Below, piece after piece: positions 1-8,551 of a stretch of DNA of 33,530 bases. How positions within the stretch are numbered: position 1 is the first letter of the stretch; the number at the start of each line of letters is the position of its first letter. This stretch comes from Myxococcales bacterium. GTDB lineage: Bacteria; Myxococcota_A; Polyangia; Polyangiales; Polyangiaceae. The notes under the pieces are model-generated. The model searched no databases. It saw only the letters and a list, made by a program, of their open reading frames with translations, and was not told the origin of the DNA. The translations under genes were made by a program, and so were the position numbers. The stretch is from the NCBI GenBank assembly GCA_021847645.1, contig JAJZQG010000080.1:1-33530 (forward strand). Reading direction: 5' to 3'.

Positions 1-1
1 C

Positions 2-475
2 TCGATTCGTCGTCTTACGGGCCATGGATTCGTACCTCCGGACGACATTCTGCGCATGGCCGGACTACCCCGAAAGGATGGGGTTGGCTGGGGGCTTACA
101 GAGAAGCCGCGGGATGGGGTGGCGGTTGCGGTAGGCGACGGCAAGGTGCTGGAGAATGGCAAGGTCCGAGCGGCCGACTCCAGGCTTGGGGACGGGGTCC
201 TGATCGCGAAGTACGCCGGAAGCGAGATCGAGGAGGACGGCAACACGCCCCTGATGCTCGGGGGAAACGACATCCTGGGAGTGGTGGAGACGTCGCCTCG
301 TTGCGCGATTGGCGGACATGATTGGACGGTTGTTGGCAAGCCGGCGCAAGCGCAACCCGTCTCCGGACTACGCCTTCTCGTTGCGGCCGCTGGGGCGTGG
401 GGGGTCCGATACGCGGGAAGAACCGCCGTGAAGGCTTTCGAACGATACCCGCCTGCGGAGCGAGGCCCTCAATGA
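2..475 (+). pseudogene. groES: Degenerate GroES-like co-chaperonin, 5' end at window edge
   Basis: GroES caps the GroEL folding chamber in the cytoplasm. The frame is open from the left edge to TGA 473-475. Residues encoded by about 95-298 align with the second half of GroES: EKPRDG, AVGDGKVLENGKV, GDGVLIAKYAGSE and NDILGVVE sit in family order. The first codons (IRRL...VPPDD) look like a worn version of the family start IRPLHDRVLV, so the start codon probably lies 1-3 bases outside the window. The mobile loop that contacts GroEL (normally a GGI(I/V)P-type segment) is not recognisable. The normal stop after VVE is missing, and about 60 unrelated residues follow. No groEL is adjacent. The stop overlaps the ATG of the next gene (ATGA). 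I read this as a decaying or strongly diverged extra groES copy; a functional divergent GroES cannot be excluded. Confidence 0.55.
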
Positions 476-1386
476 ACAGCGACGATGATCTCGACGATGC
501 GGACGATGAGGGCGACGGTGGGCGCCTGCGAGCAACTGTCGCTCCCGACGCGGTTCCGGTCGACCTGGCGTCGGCGTTTGCCGGGGACCGCGCCATGACG
601 GAGGCCGAGAGGGGGCGCATCGAGAGTTTGAAGGAACAACGCGGTGCCGCGTTTTTCTCCGACCTTCTGTATGCCATCTCGCATCGGTACTTCCCCCCAG
701 AGATCGCCCGGAGCATGTGGGACGAGATTCTCTCTCACAAGTTGAGGATGTCCGGGAGGCTGGGCCGAAACGCTTGCATGGCCGTTGCCACGCTGGACTA
801 CCTCTCGAACATCACGGGCGAGGTGCGGTCTTTCACGTTGATGTCGGAGCCCGACGTCGCGGAGCTCGTGAACCTGTCGATGCGCGACCGCATGACCGGG
901 CTATTCAACCACACGACCTGCTACGAGTTGCTGGAGCTCGAGCTGGGCAACCATAGGAGGTACGGCGTCGGTGTGGCCCTGATCCTCTTGGACATCGACG
1001 ACTTCAAGTTCGTCAACGACAGGTGGGGACACCAGGAAGGCGACCGGATCCTGGTGGAGCTGGCGGCGACGCTCAAAGAGCAGACGCGGGATTCGGATAT
1101 CTGTTGCAGGTTCGGCGGAGAGGAGTTCGCGGTCATCCTGCGGTTCACCAACGACCCGCGGGAGGCATTCCAGATCGCCGAGCGAATTCGGACTGGTGTC
1201 ACGAGCATAGCGAGTCACGGGCAAGCCATGTCCGTCAGCGCGGGCGTAACCCTGTGCGCCGGGGCCGGCGAAACGTCGCGCACTCTGGTGGAACGGGCGG
1301 ACCACGCGCTCTATCGAGCCAAGCGAAGCGGCAAGCACAGGGTGGTGGCGATTGACGGCGTCGTCAGAGTGCCGGACTCGACGTAG
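472..1386 (+). CDS. GGDEF diguanylate cyclase
   Basis: The product should make cyclic di-GMP from two GTP, as a cytoplasmic signalling enzyme of 304 residues. I chose the ATG at 472 because it overlaps the preceding stop as ATGA and has GGAG at 457-460; longer in-frame versions upstream run through the GroES-like sequence. The N-terminus is very acidic (NSDDDLDD). It is followed by about 110 helical-looking residues with no domain I recognise and no membrane segment. The GGDEF domain covers about residues 140-295. It has DRMTGLFN at its start, the metal/nucleotide motif LDIDDFKFVND, and an intact active-site GGEEF at 215-219. The inhibitory RxxD site (RDSD, 206-209) lies exactly five residues upstream, so product inhibition is expected. 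No EAL or HD-GYP partner is nearby. Confidence 0.93.
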   Translation: MNSDDDLDDADDEGDGGRLRATVAPDAVPVDLASAFAGDRAMTEAERGRIESLKEQRGAAFFSDLLYAISHRYFPPEIARSMWDEILSHKLRMSGRLGRNACMAVATLDYLSNITGEVRSFTLMSEPDVAELVNLSMRDRMTGLFNHTTCYELLELELGNHRRYGVGVALILLDIDDFKFVNDRWGHQEGDRILVELAATLKEQTRDSDICCRFGGEEFAVILRFTNDPREAFQIAERIRTGVTSIASHGQAMSVSAGVTLCAGAGETSRTLVERADHALYRAKRSGKHRVVAIDGVVRVPDST

Positions 1387-1631
1387 ACGGCGCCCGGGCA
1401 CAGCGCCGCGTCTGAGCCGGCAGACCCGAATCAGCCCCGGGCAGATGCGGTCTCAGTCAAATTGAATGACATCGAGCATCTGCGCAAACGCTATCGGGCT
1501 CGGCGAAAGTGCAAGGTACGCCGCCGGCCGGTCATTGTGCATGGTCTGCGCTCGCGGCGCGGATCGTGCAGCCATCTGCACGAGAGGCGCGGCTATCGAA
1601 CAACACCGTCGCGCCCCGCGGAGCACACGTC

Positions 1632-3152
1632 GTGAAAATCGCGTTCGTCGAACCCAAGGCGCCGGGAATCCACATCTTCAGCAGGATTCGCCTTCCCCGG
1701 CTTGGCCCAGTGCTGCTGGCCACGATCTTGTCCCGCGCAGGACACGAGGCGAGCGTTGCCCTCAAGGAGTCGCACCCCCTGGATTGGCATCGCCTCATCG
1801 GTAGTGACTTGGTCGGCATCAGCACCATCACGTCCACGGCGCCGCGCGCCTATGACATCGCGGATCGGGTGCGCTCCTTCGGCGTTCCGGTGGTCATCGG
1901 AGGACCACATCCGACGTTCCTCCCGGACGAGGCGTTGGAGCACTCTACCTGGGTTCTTCGGGGCGAGGCGGACTCGAGCATCCTTGCCTTCGTGGAGGCG
2001 GTGCGCACCGGCGGCGGGTTCGAACACGTGCCAGGGCTCAGCTGGCGCGACGGCCACCGCGTCGTGCACAACCCGCTCGGACTCGCGATCGCTGATCTCG
2101 ACACCCTCCCCACGCCGGACATGTCGCTGATCGAGCAGGGCGGACCAGGACCGTCCGGGTTCGCGACGGCCAGAACCATTCCCATCCAGACTTCTCGCGG
2201 GTGCCCCTATGACTGCTCGTTCTGTTCGGTCACGAGCATGTTCGGCCGCAAGTACCGGTTCCGGTCCGCCGACAAGGTGCTCGAGGACCTTCGTGCGCAG
2301 GACCTCGACGACGCACACGTGTTCTTCTACGACGACAACTTCACGGCCAACCCGAAGCGCACCAGGGAGCTGCTCGAGGCGATGATCGACGCTGGGGTGA
2401 CGCCCCGCTGGTCGACGCAGGTGCATACGGACTGCGCAAGGCACGAGGGGCTTCTGCCATTGATGCGTCGTGCGGGCTGCGATATGGTCTACGTGGGATT
2501 CGAGTCCGTCAATCCGCGGACCCTCCGACTCTATGACAAGGCTCAGACGGTCGAAGCCATGGAGCGGGCGGTTTCGGCGATTCACGCGGCCGGGATCAGC
2601 GTCCATGGCATGTTCGTGTTCGGCTCGGACGCGGACGACGCGGAGACGATTCGGGAGACGGCGAGCTGGGCCAAGGCTCACGACCTGGATACCGCGCAGT
2701 TTCTCATTCTCACACCGCTGCCCGGGACACGCGTATTCGAGGACCTGCAGCGGGCCGGCCGGTTGCTCAGCCCCGACTGGGCGTTGTACGACACCCATCA
2801 CGTGGTGTTCCGGCCGATGGGCATGTCGCCATTGGCGTTGCAGACGGAGACGCTTGGGGCGCAGGGGACGTTCTACTCGATCGGACAGGTGCTTCGCAGC
2901 GCTCTACGCGGGCAGAAGTTCAACGCCATGATTCGCGCTTACGCTGGCCACCACAACCGTGCATGGATTCGCACCCACAAGCCTTTTCTCGCGCATCTCC
3001 GTGCCCTCGGGGGAGCCTGGCGAGGCACCGAAGCCGCCGAGGCCGCCGTCACGCCGGCCGATGGCGCCAGAGCGGCGGAGGCCGTGCCCTCGACGCTGCC
3101 AGCACGGAGCGCGGACGCGAAGCGCGCTGCTGCCGAAGCCAGCGCGGCTTGA
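1632..3152 (+). CDS. B12-binding domain radical SAM protein
   Basis: This is a class B-type radical SAM enzyme of 506 residues. Such enzymes combine an N-terminal cobalamin-binding domain with a 4Fe-4S/S-adenosylmethionine core, and many are methyltransferases or act in lipid and cofactor modification. I chose the GTG at 1632 (MKIAFVEPKAPG) because GGAG at 1620-1623 lies 8 bases upstream and residues before it look non-coding. Residues about 1-140 form the B12-binding fold (GPVLLATILSRAGHEA, VVIGGPHPTFLPDEAL). The cluster motif CPYDCSFC gives Cys191, Cys195 and Cys198, and FYDDNF and MVYVGFESVN follow in the barrel. The segment LYDTHHVVFRP near residue 390 resembles the C-terminal extension (DUF4070 type) seen in this family. 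The last 45 residues are Ala-rich and probably disordered. The substrate cannot be told from sequence, and no biosynthetic neighbours help. Confidence 0.9.
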   Translation: MKIAFVEPKAPGIHIFSRIRLPRLGPVLLATILSRAGHEASVALKESHPLDWHRLIGSDLVGISTITSTAPRAYDIADRVRSFGVPVVIGGPHPTFLPDEALEHSTWVLRGEADSSILAFVEAVRTGGGFEHVPGLSWRDGHRVVHNPLGLAIADLDTLPTPDMSLIEQGGPGPSGFATARTIPIQTSRGCPYDCSFCSVTSMFGRKYRFRSADKVLEDLRAQDLDDAHVFFYDDNFTANPKRTRELLEAMIDAGVTPRWSTQVHTDCARHEGLLPLMRRAGCDMVYVGFESVNPRTLRLYDKAQTVEAMERAVSAIHAAGISVHGMFVFGSDADDAETIRETASWAKAHDLDTAQFLILTPLPGTRVFEDLQRAGRLLSPDWALYDTHHVVFRPMGMSPLALQTETLGAQGTFYSIGQVLRSALRGQKFNAMIRAYAGHHNRAWIRTHKPFLAHLRALGGAWRGTEAAEAAVTPADGARAAEAVPSTLPARSADAKRAAAEASAA

Positions 3153-3594
3153 CCCCGCGCAACGGCTTCGGCCCGACCGCCTTCGGCCTTGGCGGAGCTT
3201 GCGTCCACGGGTGCATGTCTTTAGGCAGAAGTCCTCAATCTCGCATGTAGGGGGAGGGCCGTGCCGAGCTGCTGTGGAATGCCGGAGACTTGCTGGACAG
3301 CGCGCGACTCGCGACCTTGGGAGAACTGATCGTACCAAGCGCCCGGGACCTGCACCACCGTATCGGTATCCGCGTTGCGTAGGGGAGACGGTGGGCGGCG
3401 TCACGCCGGGCCCGGACCGGCGGCGTGGTCGGTCAGAATGGAGAAGCAACACGTCAATTCGACGGCATCGGTCATCGCCGATGCGCCGATGTGAGATGGT
3501 AAGTGCGTGGACGACGTCTTGCACCGGGACACGCGTGACGGCTGCCCGGCGCTATCTGCGCTTGGATGGTTGATTTCCGTCGAGGGAGCGGCGA
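3153..3594 (+). other. Intergenic region, no supported gene
   Basis: These 442 bases separate the radical SAM gene from the kinase remnant. Overlapping open frames exist on both strands, but they are Arg/Pro/Ala-rich shadows without domains. One short stretch (3263-3382) reads ARLATLGELI, faintly like the start of a histidine kinase dimerisation domain, and then stops. GGAG at 3584-3587 belongs to the following remnant. Confidence 0.6.
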
Positions 3595-4100
3595 ATGAAG
3601 ACCTCCGTGAAGCCAGAGCGCGAGAGTGCGAAGGCACTGCGAAAGCGCGTCGAGACGACTCTCGCCAAGCGCGTCGGAGGTCTTGCGTCGCTGTCGCCCG
3701 AAGATGTCCTTCGTCTGGCCCACGAGCTGGAGGTGCACCGCGTTGAGCTCGAAACGCAAAACGACGAGCTGCAGAGCGCCAGGGACGAGCTCGAGAGGTC
3801 GCGGGATCGCTATGCCGACCTGTACGACTTCGCCCCTGTCGCCTACGCTACTTTCGACGAAGCGGGACGCTTGATCGAGGTGAATCTGACCGGCGAAGCC
3901 ATGGTGGGCGTCGGATGCTCATTGCTGGTGGGACGGCCGTTCCTGCCGTACGTGGAGCCCGCCGACCACTCCACGTTCTCGACCCATGTGCGTACGAGCG
4001 ATGCCTCGCCGCGGGCATGACTTCCTACCTTACCAAGCCGATTGACAGCCGGCTGCTGGTCGAGCTGGTGGAGCGGCTCGGCACCGGGGCTACTCTCTGA
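3595..4100 (+). pseudogene. Hybrid sensor histidine kinase remnant (PAS start joined to receiver end)
   Basis: The first frame (3595-4020) encodes a typical soluble sensor-kinase beginning. It has a coiled coil with ELEVHRVELETQNDEL, then a PAS domain from about residue 78 (YDFAPVAYATFDEAGRLIEVNL ... VGRPF, EPADHSTF), and a good ribosome site (GGAG, 3584-3587). After about 3985 the frame loses its PAS homology and stops. In another frame the same DNA continues as ERCLAAGMTSYLTKPID and LLVELVERL, ending at 4100. That is the last third of a receiver domain, including the conserved lysine of YLTKP. The rest of the PAS region, the HisKA and HATPase domains and the phospho-acceptor half of the receiver are absent. 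The simplest explanation is one internal deletion of a hybrid kinase gene that also shifted the frame. No kinase activity is expected. Confidence 0.75.
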
Positions 4101-4239
4101 GGCCGACCTGCTCGCGAGCCACGACGCTCGCCCGTCGTCACGTCAGCTCCGTGCGTGTTCGGATTCCGCCGCTCGCGACAGCGCGGCCGACGGCAGCTCC
4201 GCGATGGCGCTGTCGTCGACTCCACCTCTCATGCACGCG

Positions 4240-5244
4240 TCATCCACCGCGTACGCGGGTCACGCTCGGGTGCTGCTCGGCGCGGTGTTCGGCGCAGGCT
4301 CTCTGCCCCTCCGCGGAAATCGCGTGCATGGCCGGGAGCGCTGCGAGCGCGCGCCAGAGCCACGGCATGTCCCATCTCGGGGGGGCGTGCATCGTTGCGC
4401 CTGGCCTGGCCGGGTCCGTGAGGAAATCGAGGAGGTCCAGCGCGAAGCGCTCGGAGGCCTCGAGCTGGGGAAAGTGGCCGCAGCCTTCGTACTCGGTCAG
4501 GGTGACCCCGTCGGAACGTTGGAGGATCCGTCTGGCGTGACGGATTGGAATGATCGGATCCTTATCACCCCAGAACAGCGCGGTTGGCGGCGGTGACTGG
4601 ACGTCTCCGATCCGGTCGACCGTCTGCATGTATTGCCCGAGCAGGTTGATCACGCCCCGCACGGACCGCTGAAAGGCGCGCTCCGTGCCCGGAATGCGGC
4701 TCCACGCGAGAAATCGCTCGACCTCCTCTGGCTCCATGTTGCCGTACGCTTCAGGCCAGCATCTGAGAGCCACCGGCACGACGTGTCGCAGGACGAGCGG
4801 GCTCAGGGCCGGGCCCAACCCCGGGAATGCCGCGAGCCGCAACGCCAAGCCGACACTGCGCCCCAGTCCTCCCGCCGACACCAACGCAAGCCTGTCTACG
4901 AGGCTCCGGTGTTCCAGGACCATCCATTGAGCAATACCGCCGCCAAACGAGTGGCCGCAGAAGTGGGCCCTGTGTACCCCGATCTCTTGCAGCCACGCCG
5001 TGAGCAGGTCACCGTACCAAGACAGGGTGTACGCGCCGTCTGGCCGTCCCGAATCGCCGAAGCCCGGCAGGTCGGGCAGAATGACCCAGAAGCGGTCAGC
5101 GAGCAGCGGAGCCACCCTTCGCCACGTACGATTCGAGTCTTGGATGCCGTGGAGCAGGACGAGCGGATACCCCTTCCCAACCTCGCTCCAGGCGATTGTC
5201 GTTCCACAGGCATCTCTGACGTGTTGGTGCTGAATTGACTCCAT
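4240..5244 (-). CDS. Alpha/beta hydrolase
   Basis: This is a serine hydrolase of the alpha/beta fold, 334 residues and probably cytoplasmic. I chose the ATG at 5244 because a strong GGGAGGG ribosome site lies just upstream. An earlier in-frame start would add 18 residues rich in Arg/Val and place the ribosome site inside the gene. The oxyanion-side motif LLHGIQDS is at about 30-37. The nucleophile elbow GHSFGGG gives Ser99, the acid is Asp229 in WGDKDP, and the base is His257 in GCGHFPQLE, so the triad is complete. A helical lid occupies about 130-205. The catalytic domain ends near residue 284. The remaining 50 residues (Trp/Ala/Arg-rich) are not part of the fold and may be an extension caused by loss of the original stop. 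The substrate is unknown, since epoxide hydrolases, esterases and haloalkane dehalogenases share this layout. No co-transcribed neighbour is evident. Confidence 0.88.
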   Translation of the reverse strand: MESIQHQHVRDACGTTIAWSEVGKGYPLVLLHGIQDSNRTWRRVAPLLADRFWVILPDLPGFGDSGRPDGAYTLSWYGDLLTAWLQEIGVHRAHFCGHSFGGGIAQWMVLEHRSLVDRLALVSAGGLGRSVGLALRLAAFPGLGPALSPLVLRHVVPVALRCWPEAYGNMEPEEVERFLAWSRIPGTERAFQRSVRGVINLLGQYMQTVDRIGDVQSPPPTALFWGDKDPIIPIRHARRILQRSDGVTLTEYEGCGHFPQLEASERFALDLLDFLTDPARPGATMHAPPRWDMPWLWRALAALPAMHAISAEGQRACAEHRAEQHPSVTRVRGG

Positions 5245-5732
5245 GCTTCCCTCCCCAAGCGTTACCACTACTCCAGCGCGGCGATGTTGTGCTGCCAAGG
5301 TTCACCGGTGGTGTGCCGCAGTCAGAAGTATGGGTCTGGTTCTTGGACGTGCCCAGCCGCACGCGATCGTCGCAAGCGCCTGCAAGCTGCGGGCCCTGCA
5401 AGCCGCACGCGATGACACCTGTTTTGGACCGGGCTGCGCCCGTTGGAAGGTGCGCTCTCGCCCCGGCAGCGGCATCAGTGCGTCGGCGTCGCGAAGCGCC
5501 GAAACGGGCTTCGGACTACCGCCTCGCTGGGCCGTCGCGCCTGAGCGGCCTGAGGATTGTCGCCGTGTCCCGAGGTAAGGTCTGTGCTGGTCACAGGGCA
5601 GCCGCCTCAGAGGCGATGCCCGAGCCCGAAGGACCATCCTGCGCCGGGTCGCGGGCCGAGCGATCACGTCAGCACGCGAGTCCTCGTCCTCGATGCTGCG
5701 GCCGGCACCGAGCCTTGGCGCCATCGGGCTCG
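5245..5732 (-). other. Intergenic region, no supported gene
   Basis: These 488 bases lie between the hydrolase start and the pirin-like gene's stop. The open frames on both strands are Arg/Ser/Pro-rich and carry no recognisable domain or ribosome site. The stretch presumably contains the hydrolase promoter, but I cannot point to a -35/-10 pair. Confidence 0.55.
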
Positions 5733-6500
5733 CTACGAAACAACGTCGCGTCCGACAGGACCGGGCTCATCGACCAGAAGTCCTTGCTGCAGCCCTCCGA
5801 CCTCGAGCAGCAAGATCTCCGTGCGTTCCCTCGCCGTCAGCGACACTGCACATTCGGTCGTGATGCCGGCGCCGTCCCCCGCGGTCAAGACCATATTCTC
5901 GAGGGTGACTGAGCCCTGCACGATGTGCAGCCACGCACCGCGTCCCGGGCCGAGCTCACGGACCACATGCTGCCCCGAGTCGAGCACGGCAGAAAAGATG
6001 AGCGCCTCCATGCGAATGCGCAGGGATCCGCGCCGGCCGTCCGGCGAGGCCACGACACACAGCCCGTTTCGACGCTCCGCCATGCCAAAGCGCCTCTGCT
6101 CGTCGCCAGGTTCGAGCCCGCTCTGCAGGGGCCGGAGCCAGATCCGGAAGAGGTGCGCCGAGTCGGTCCGCGAAGCGTTCGTCTCGCTGTGCCGGATGGT
6201 GCGGCCGGCGTTCCTGCGATGAAACTCGCCCGCTGCAATGATGCCTGACCGGCCCGTCGAGTCTTCGTACGCCAACACGCCCTCGTGTACGTACGTGACG
6301 ATTTCGGCATCGCTGGGGGGCAAAACCGTCGGGCACACCACCACCGCCGCGGGCGGGACACGGCCTTCGTTCAGGAGGTCGAGAGCGCCGAAGCCCCCAG
6401 CCAGCGGTTCCGTGGGAGCTTGCTCGAAGAACGTAGCCCACACGTCCTGCTTGCGGTGTCGGTCGTGGCGGCGTTCGTCGGCGCGACGAATCGTGATCAT
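5733..6500 (-). CDS. Pirin-like bicupin protein with incomplete metal site
   Basis: This is a 255-residue protein of the pirin (YhaK-like) bicupin family. Known members are iron-binding cytoplasmic proteins, some with quercetinase activity. The family start ITIRRADER, GFGALDLLNEGRV, EIVTYVHEG, the RHSETNAS segment and IWLRP ... RRFG follow in the right order, and the second cupin occupies roughly 150-240. Pirin binds iron with His-x-His plus His-x-Glu. The second pair is present (His104, Glu106), but the HPHRD-type motif has become LPPSD, so Leu60 and Pro62 replace the two histidines. Metal binding as in pirin is therefore doubtful. The ATG (6498-6500) overlaps the TGA of the M50 protease gene upstream (ATGA), with GAGAGAGGAA just before it, so the two are translationally coupled. 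Confidence 0.8.
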   Translation of the reverse strand: MITIRRADERRHDRHRKQDVWATFFEQAPTEPLAGGFGALDLLNEGRVPPAAVVVCPTVLPPSDAEIVTYVHEGVLAYEDSTGRSGIIAAGEFHRRNAGRTIRHSETNASRTDSAHLFRIWLRPLQSGLEPGDEQRRFGMAERRNGLCVVASPDGRRGSLRIRMEALIFSAVLDSGQHVVRELGPGRGAWLHIVQGSVTLENMVLTAGDGAGITTECAVSLTARERTEILLLEVGGLQQGLLVDEPGPVGRDVVS

Positions 6501-7732
6501 GAACTCGTTCCTCTCTCCGCGTCGAGGGCCAAGCCCCCGGGACGGCGGCTGGCCGCTGCCAACGCGAGCAGCTCCCCGACCTTCGCCAGGGTCAGCAGCC
6601 CCACCACTCTATCGTTGTCGAGCACCATCGCGACCCGACAATCGTCCTGGCGCATCCGCGTCCAGGCGCCGTCGATCGGCTCCGACGAGGTTGCCGTGGA
6701 GAACTCGGTACGCGCCGCGTCCTGCACGACGAGCTGCGAGCCTCGCTCTGCAAGGCCTCTGAGCACGTCGGCGTGCGTGAGGACGCCCACCAGCCGCGAG
6801 CCGTCCATCACCGGGAAGTCCTGCTGGAAGCCCGTGAGGGTGAGCTCTACCGCGTGCGATAGCGGATGGGTGGGGGAGACGACCTTGAAGTCCGTGATCA
6901 TGGCGTCGCGGACGAAGAGGCCAGTGAGAGCGGCCCTTGCTTTCGACACGGAGTATTCCGCCTGGGCGCCGATCCAAACGAAGACGGCAATCACGATCAG
7001 CAGCGGGCTCATGAACAGGCCCACGAAGGAGAGCGCTACGGCGACGCCTTGGCCGACGCGAGCCCCTGTTTGCGTGGCGCGCTCTGGCGGCAGACGCATT
7101 GCCAAGAGTGCCCGAAGGACTCGCCCCCCGTCCATCGGATAGCCGGGTAGCAGGTTGAACACTGCCAGGGAGACGTTGATCCACAGCAGCTGCGACAGAA
7201 ACGACCCGCCCCCTTGCAGAACGGTCTCGGCGCCAAGCCCGCCGCCGAGCAGCCGCACCACGCCGAACAGCACCGCGGCGATGACCAGGTTCACCCCAGG
7301 GCCTGCCAGCGCCACCAGCAGCTGCTGATTCGGCTTGTCGGGCATTCTGTCGAGCCTTGCGACGCCGCCGATGGGCAGCAGCGTGATGTCGCGGGTGCCC
7401 ACGCCGAAGCGTCGCGCCGTCAGCGCGTGACCAAACTCGTGCAGGACGACCGTGGCAAACACGGCGAGAATCAGCAAAGTCCGGCTCGCGACAGCCTCCG
7501 CGCCATGCCCGGCGATCGCGTCGCTGAACGCTATGAAGGCTATGAGCAGCACGAAGGTCCCATGGACGTAGACATCAATGCCGGCGACCCTGGCAAGCTT
7601 CCACGACCATCGGAACGCCGGTGCACGGTGCGGCTTCACCCCGGGGCGGACACCTCCGCGCGGCGTCGACAGGTGCGCCGAAGCGGTCCCCGGGACGAGC
7701 GTGGGAATAGTCCGGCTGATGTAGTCCTTCAC
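6497..7732 (-). CDS. M50 family site-2 protease with CBS domain pair
   Basis: This is an intramembrane zinc metalloprotease of 411 residues in the SpoIVFB-like branch of site-2 proteases. The zinc motif HEFGH (98-102) lies in a membrane segment, and the third ligand is Asp201 in GYPMDGGR. About four to six hydrophobic segments span residues 55-255 (for example VLLIAFIAFS, LLVALAGPGVNLVIAAVLFGV and LLIVIAVFVWIG). Two CBS repeats follow (about 275-328 and 337-393), which in this family bind nucleotides and regulate cleavage. The GTG at 7732 has a GGAG nearby, but the first 40 residues are Pro/Arg-rich, and conserved sequence begins at WSWKLARVAGIDV. An internal start, such as the GTG at residue 32, is possible. 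Its stop overlaps the pirin-like gene's ATG. The substrate, usually an anti-sigma factor or other membrane protein, is not encoded nearby. Confidence 0.92.
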   Translation of the reverse strand: MKDYISRTIPTLVPGTASAHLSTPRGGVRPGVKPHRAPAFRWSWKLARVAGIDVYVHGTFVLLIAFIAFSDAIAGHGAEAVASRTLLILAVFATVVLHEFGHALTARRFGVGTRDITLLPIGGVARLDRMPDKPNQQLLVALAGPGVNLVIAAVLFGVVRLLGGGLGAETVLQGGGSFLSQLLWINVSLAVFNLLPGYPMDGGRVLRALLAMRLPPERATQTGARVGQGVAVALSFVGLFMSPLLIVIAVFVWIGAQAEYSVSKARAALTGLFVRDAMITDFKVVSPTHPLSHAVELTLTGFQQDFPVMDGSRLVGVLTHADVLRGLAERGSQLVVQDAARTEFSTATSSEPIDGAWTRMRQDDCRVAMVLDNDRVVGLLTLAKVGELLALAAASRRPGGLALDAERGTSS

Positions 7733-8251
7733 GCGAAATCTCCATCGTCATCCAGAGCACGATACGGGCCAGCCTCTCAGGTTCGGTTGGAGGCAACGAA
7801 TGTGCTGCTTCCTTCCCGACGCGGCTCGGGCCACAGAGCTGACTGTCTCGGGGTGGGGCCGACCACGACCAGTCCGTGACGGAATGACGCGTTCGTCAGG
7901 TGGACCGTTCCAGGCGGCGAGCTCACTTCCATTCCAGCCTCGTACGGACACGACACCGTCGTCCCGTGGTATTCTTGAAAGGCTCCTTGCCGAATGACGG
8001 GACTGCCTCGAAAGACATGGGCGCAAGCTCTGCGCTGTGGGGAGGAAGGCCTGCACCGATGCCAGGTCGGCGGTTCGCGCGACATGGGACGTCGGCGGTC
8101 GTCGAGCACCATGGAGCCGTCGCCGGTACCGATCGTGCATAAGCTACCTTCCGGCAGCCGGGCCTTCGCGCCTGTGTCGCGGAGTCTCGCGCGCGGTCAA
8201 GCCCCGCGGAACCGTCTGGCAGCGACGGTCTTCCGGGAGCAGGGAGAACAC
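7733..8251. other. Divergent intergenic region, no supported gene
   Basis: These 519 bases separate the divergently read M50 protease and GlsB-type genes, so promoters for both should lie here, but I cannot place them. A minus-strand frame (7777-7932) could encode 51 residues behind a GAGG, with a hydrophobic HGLVVVGP stretch. I do not recognise it and do not call it a gene. Confidence 0.5.
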
Positions 8252-8515
8252 ATGTCGTTCATTACATGGATCCTACTGGGCCTGATTGCTGGCTTCCTCG
8301 GAAGCAGGATCATCAACCGGCGTGGAGAGGGGGTCATCATCGATATCGCCCTCGGAATCGTTGGAGCGCTCGCGGGCGGCTATCTGTTCCAGCTAGCCGG
8401 TGCCAAAGGCGTGACCGGCTTGAACCTGTGGAGCCTCTTGGTCGCCACGGTCGGCTCCATCGTGGTGCTGGTTGTGTATCACGTTGTTCGCAGGATTGCC
8501 TGGTCGCCTCGGTGA
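8252..8515 (+). CDS. GlsB/YeaQ/YmgE family membrane protein
   Basis: This is a small inner-membrane protein of 87 residues from the transglycosylase-associated (GlsB/YeaQ/YmgE) family, often linked to general stress responses. No enzymatic activity is established for the family. The start ATG 8252 has AGGGAGA just upstream. Three membrane segments are visible, at about 3-20, 29-50 and 58-79. The family hallmarks are the start WILLGLIAGFLGSRI and the glycine-rich IALGIVGALAGGYLF. The length is typical. The stop codon lies inside the left arm of a perfect 11-bp inverted repeat (8512-8551), which probably ends the transcript. No partner gene is adjacent. Confidence 0.9.
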   Translation: MSFITWILLGLIAGFLGSRIINRRGEGVIIDIALGIVGALAGGYLFQLAGAKGVTGLNLWSLLVATVGSIVVLVVYHVVRRIAWSPR

Positions 8516-8551
8516 TTGGCGCATAGCGTCTTGGCCGCGCGCGCCAATCAC
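8512..8551 (+). terminator. Perfect 11-bp inverted repeat after the GlsB-type gene
   Basis: GTGATTGGCGC (8512-8522) is followed after 18 bases by its exact complement GCGCCAATCAC (8541-8551). The left arm contains the TGA stop of the preceding gene. No T-run follows, so it is not a canonical intrinsic terminator. It could be a Rho-assisted or mRNA-stabilising hairpin, or an operator. Confidence 0.55.

Noticed and set aside
1387..1631. GC-rich partial inverted repeats after the diguanylate cyclase stop (GGCGC ... GCGCC)
   Set aside because: Five-base arms in 70% GC DNA are expected by chance, and no T-run follows.
3263..3382. Short frame reading ARLATLGELI, like a histidine kinase dimerisation start
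   Set aside because: Only about ten residues resemble the family, the H-box does not follow, and the frame stops; too little to call even a pseudogene.
7777..7932. Possible 51-codon minus-strand gene with GAGG upstream (MEVSSPPGTVHLTN...)
   Set aside because: Composition is only mildly protein-like, no domain, and it lies in a divergent promoter region; no second line of evidence.
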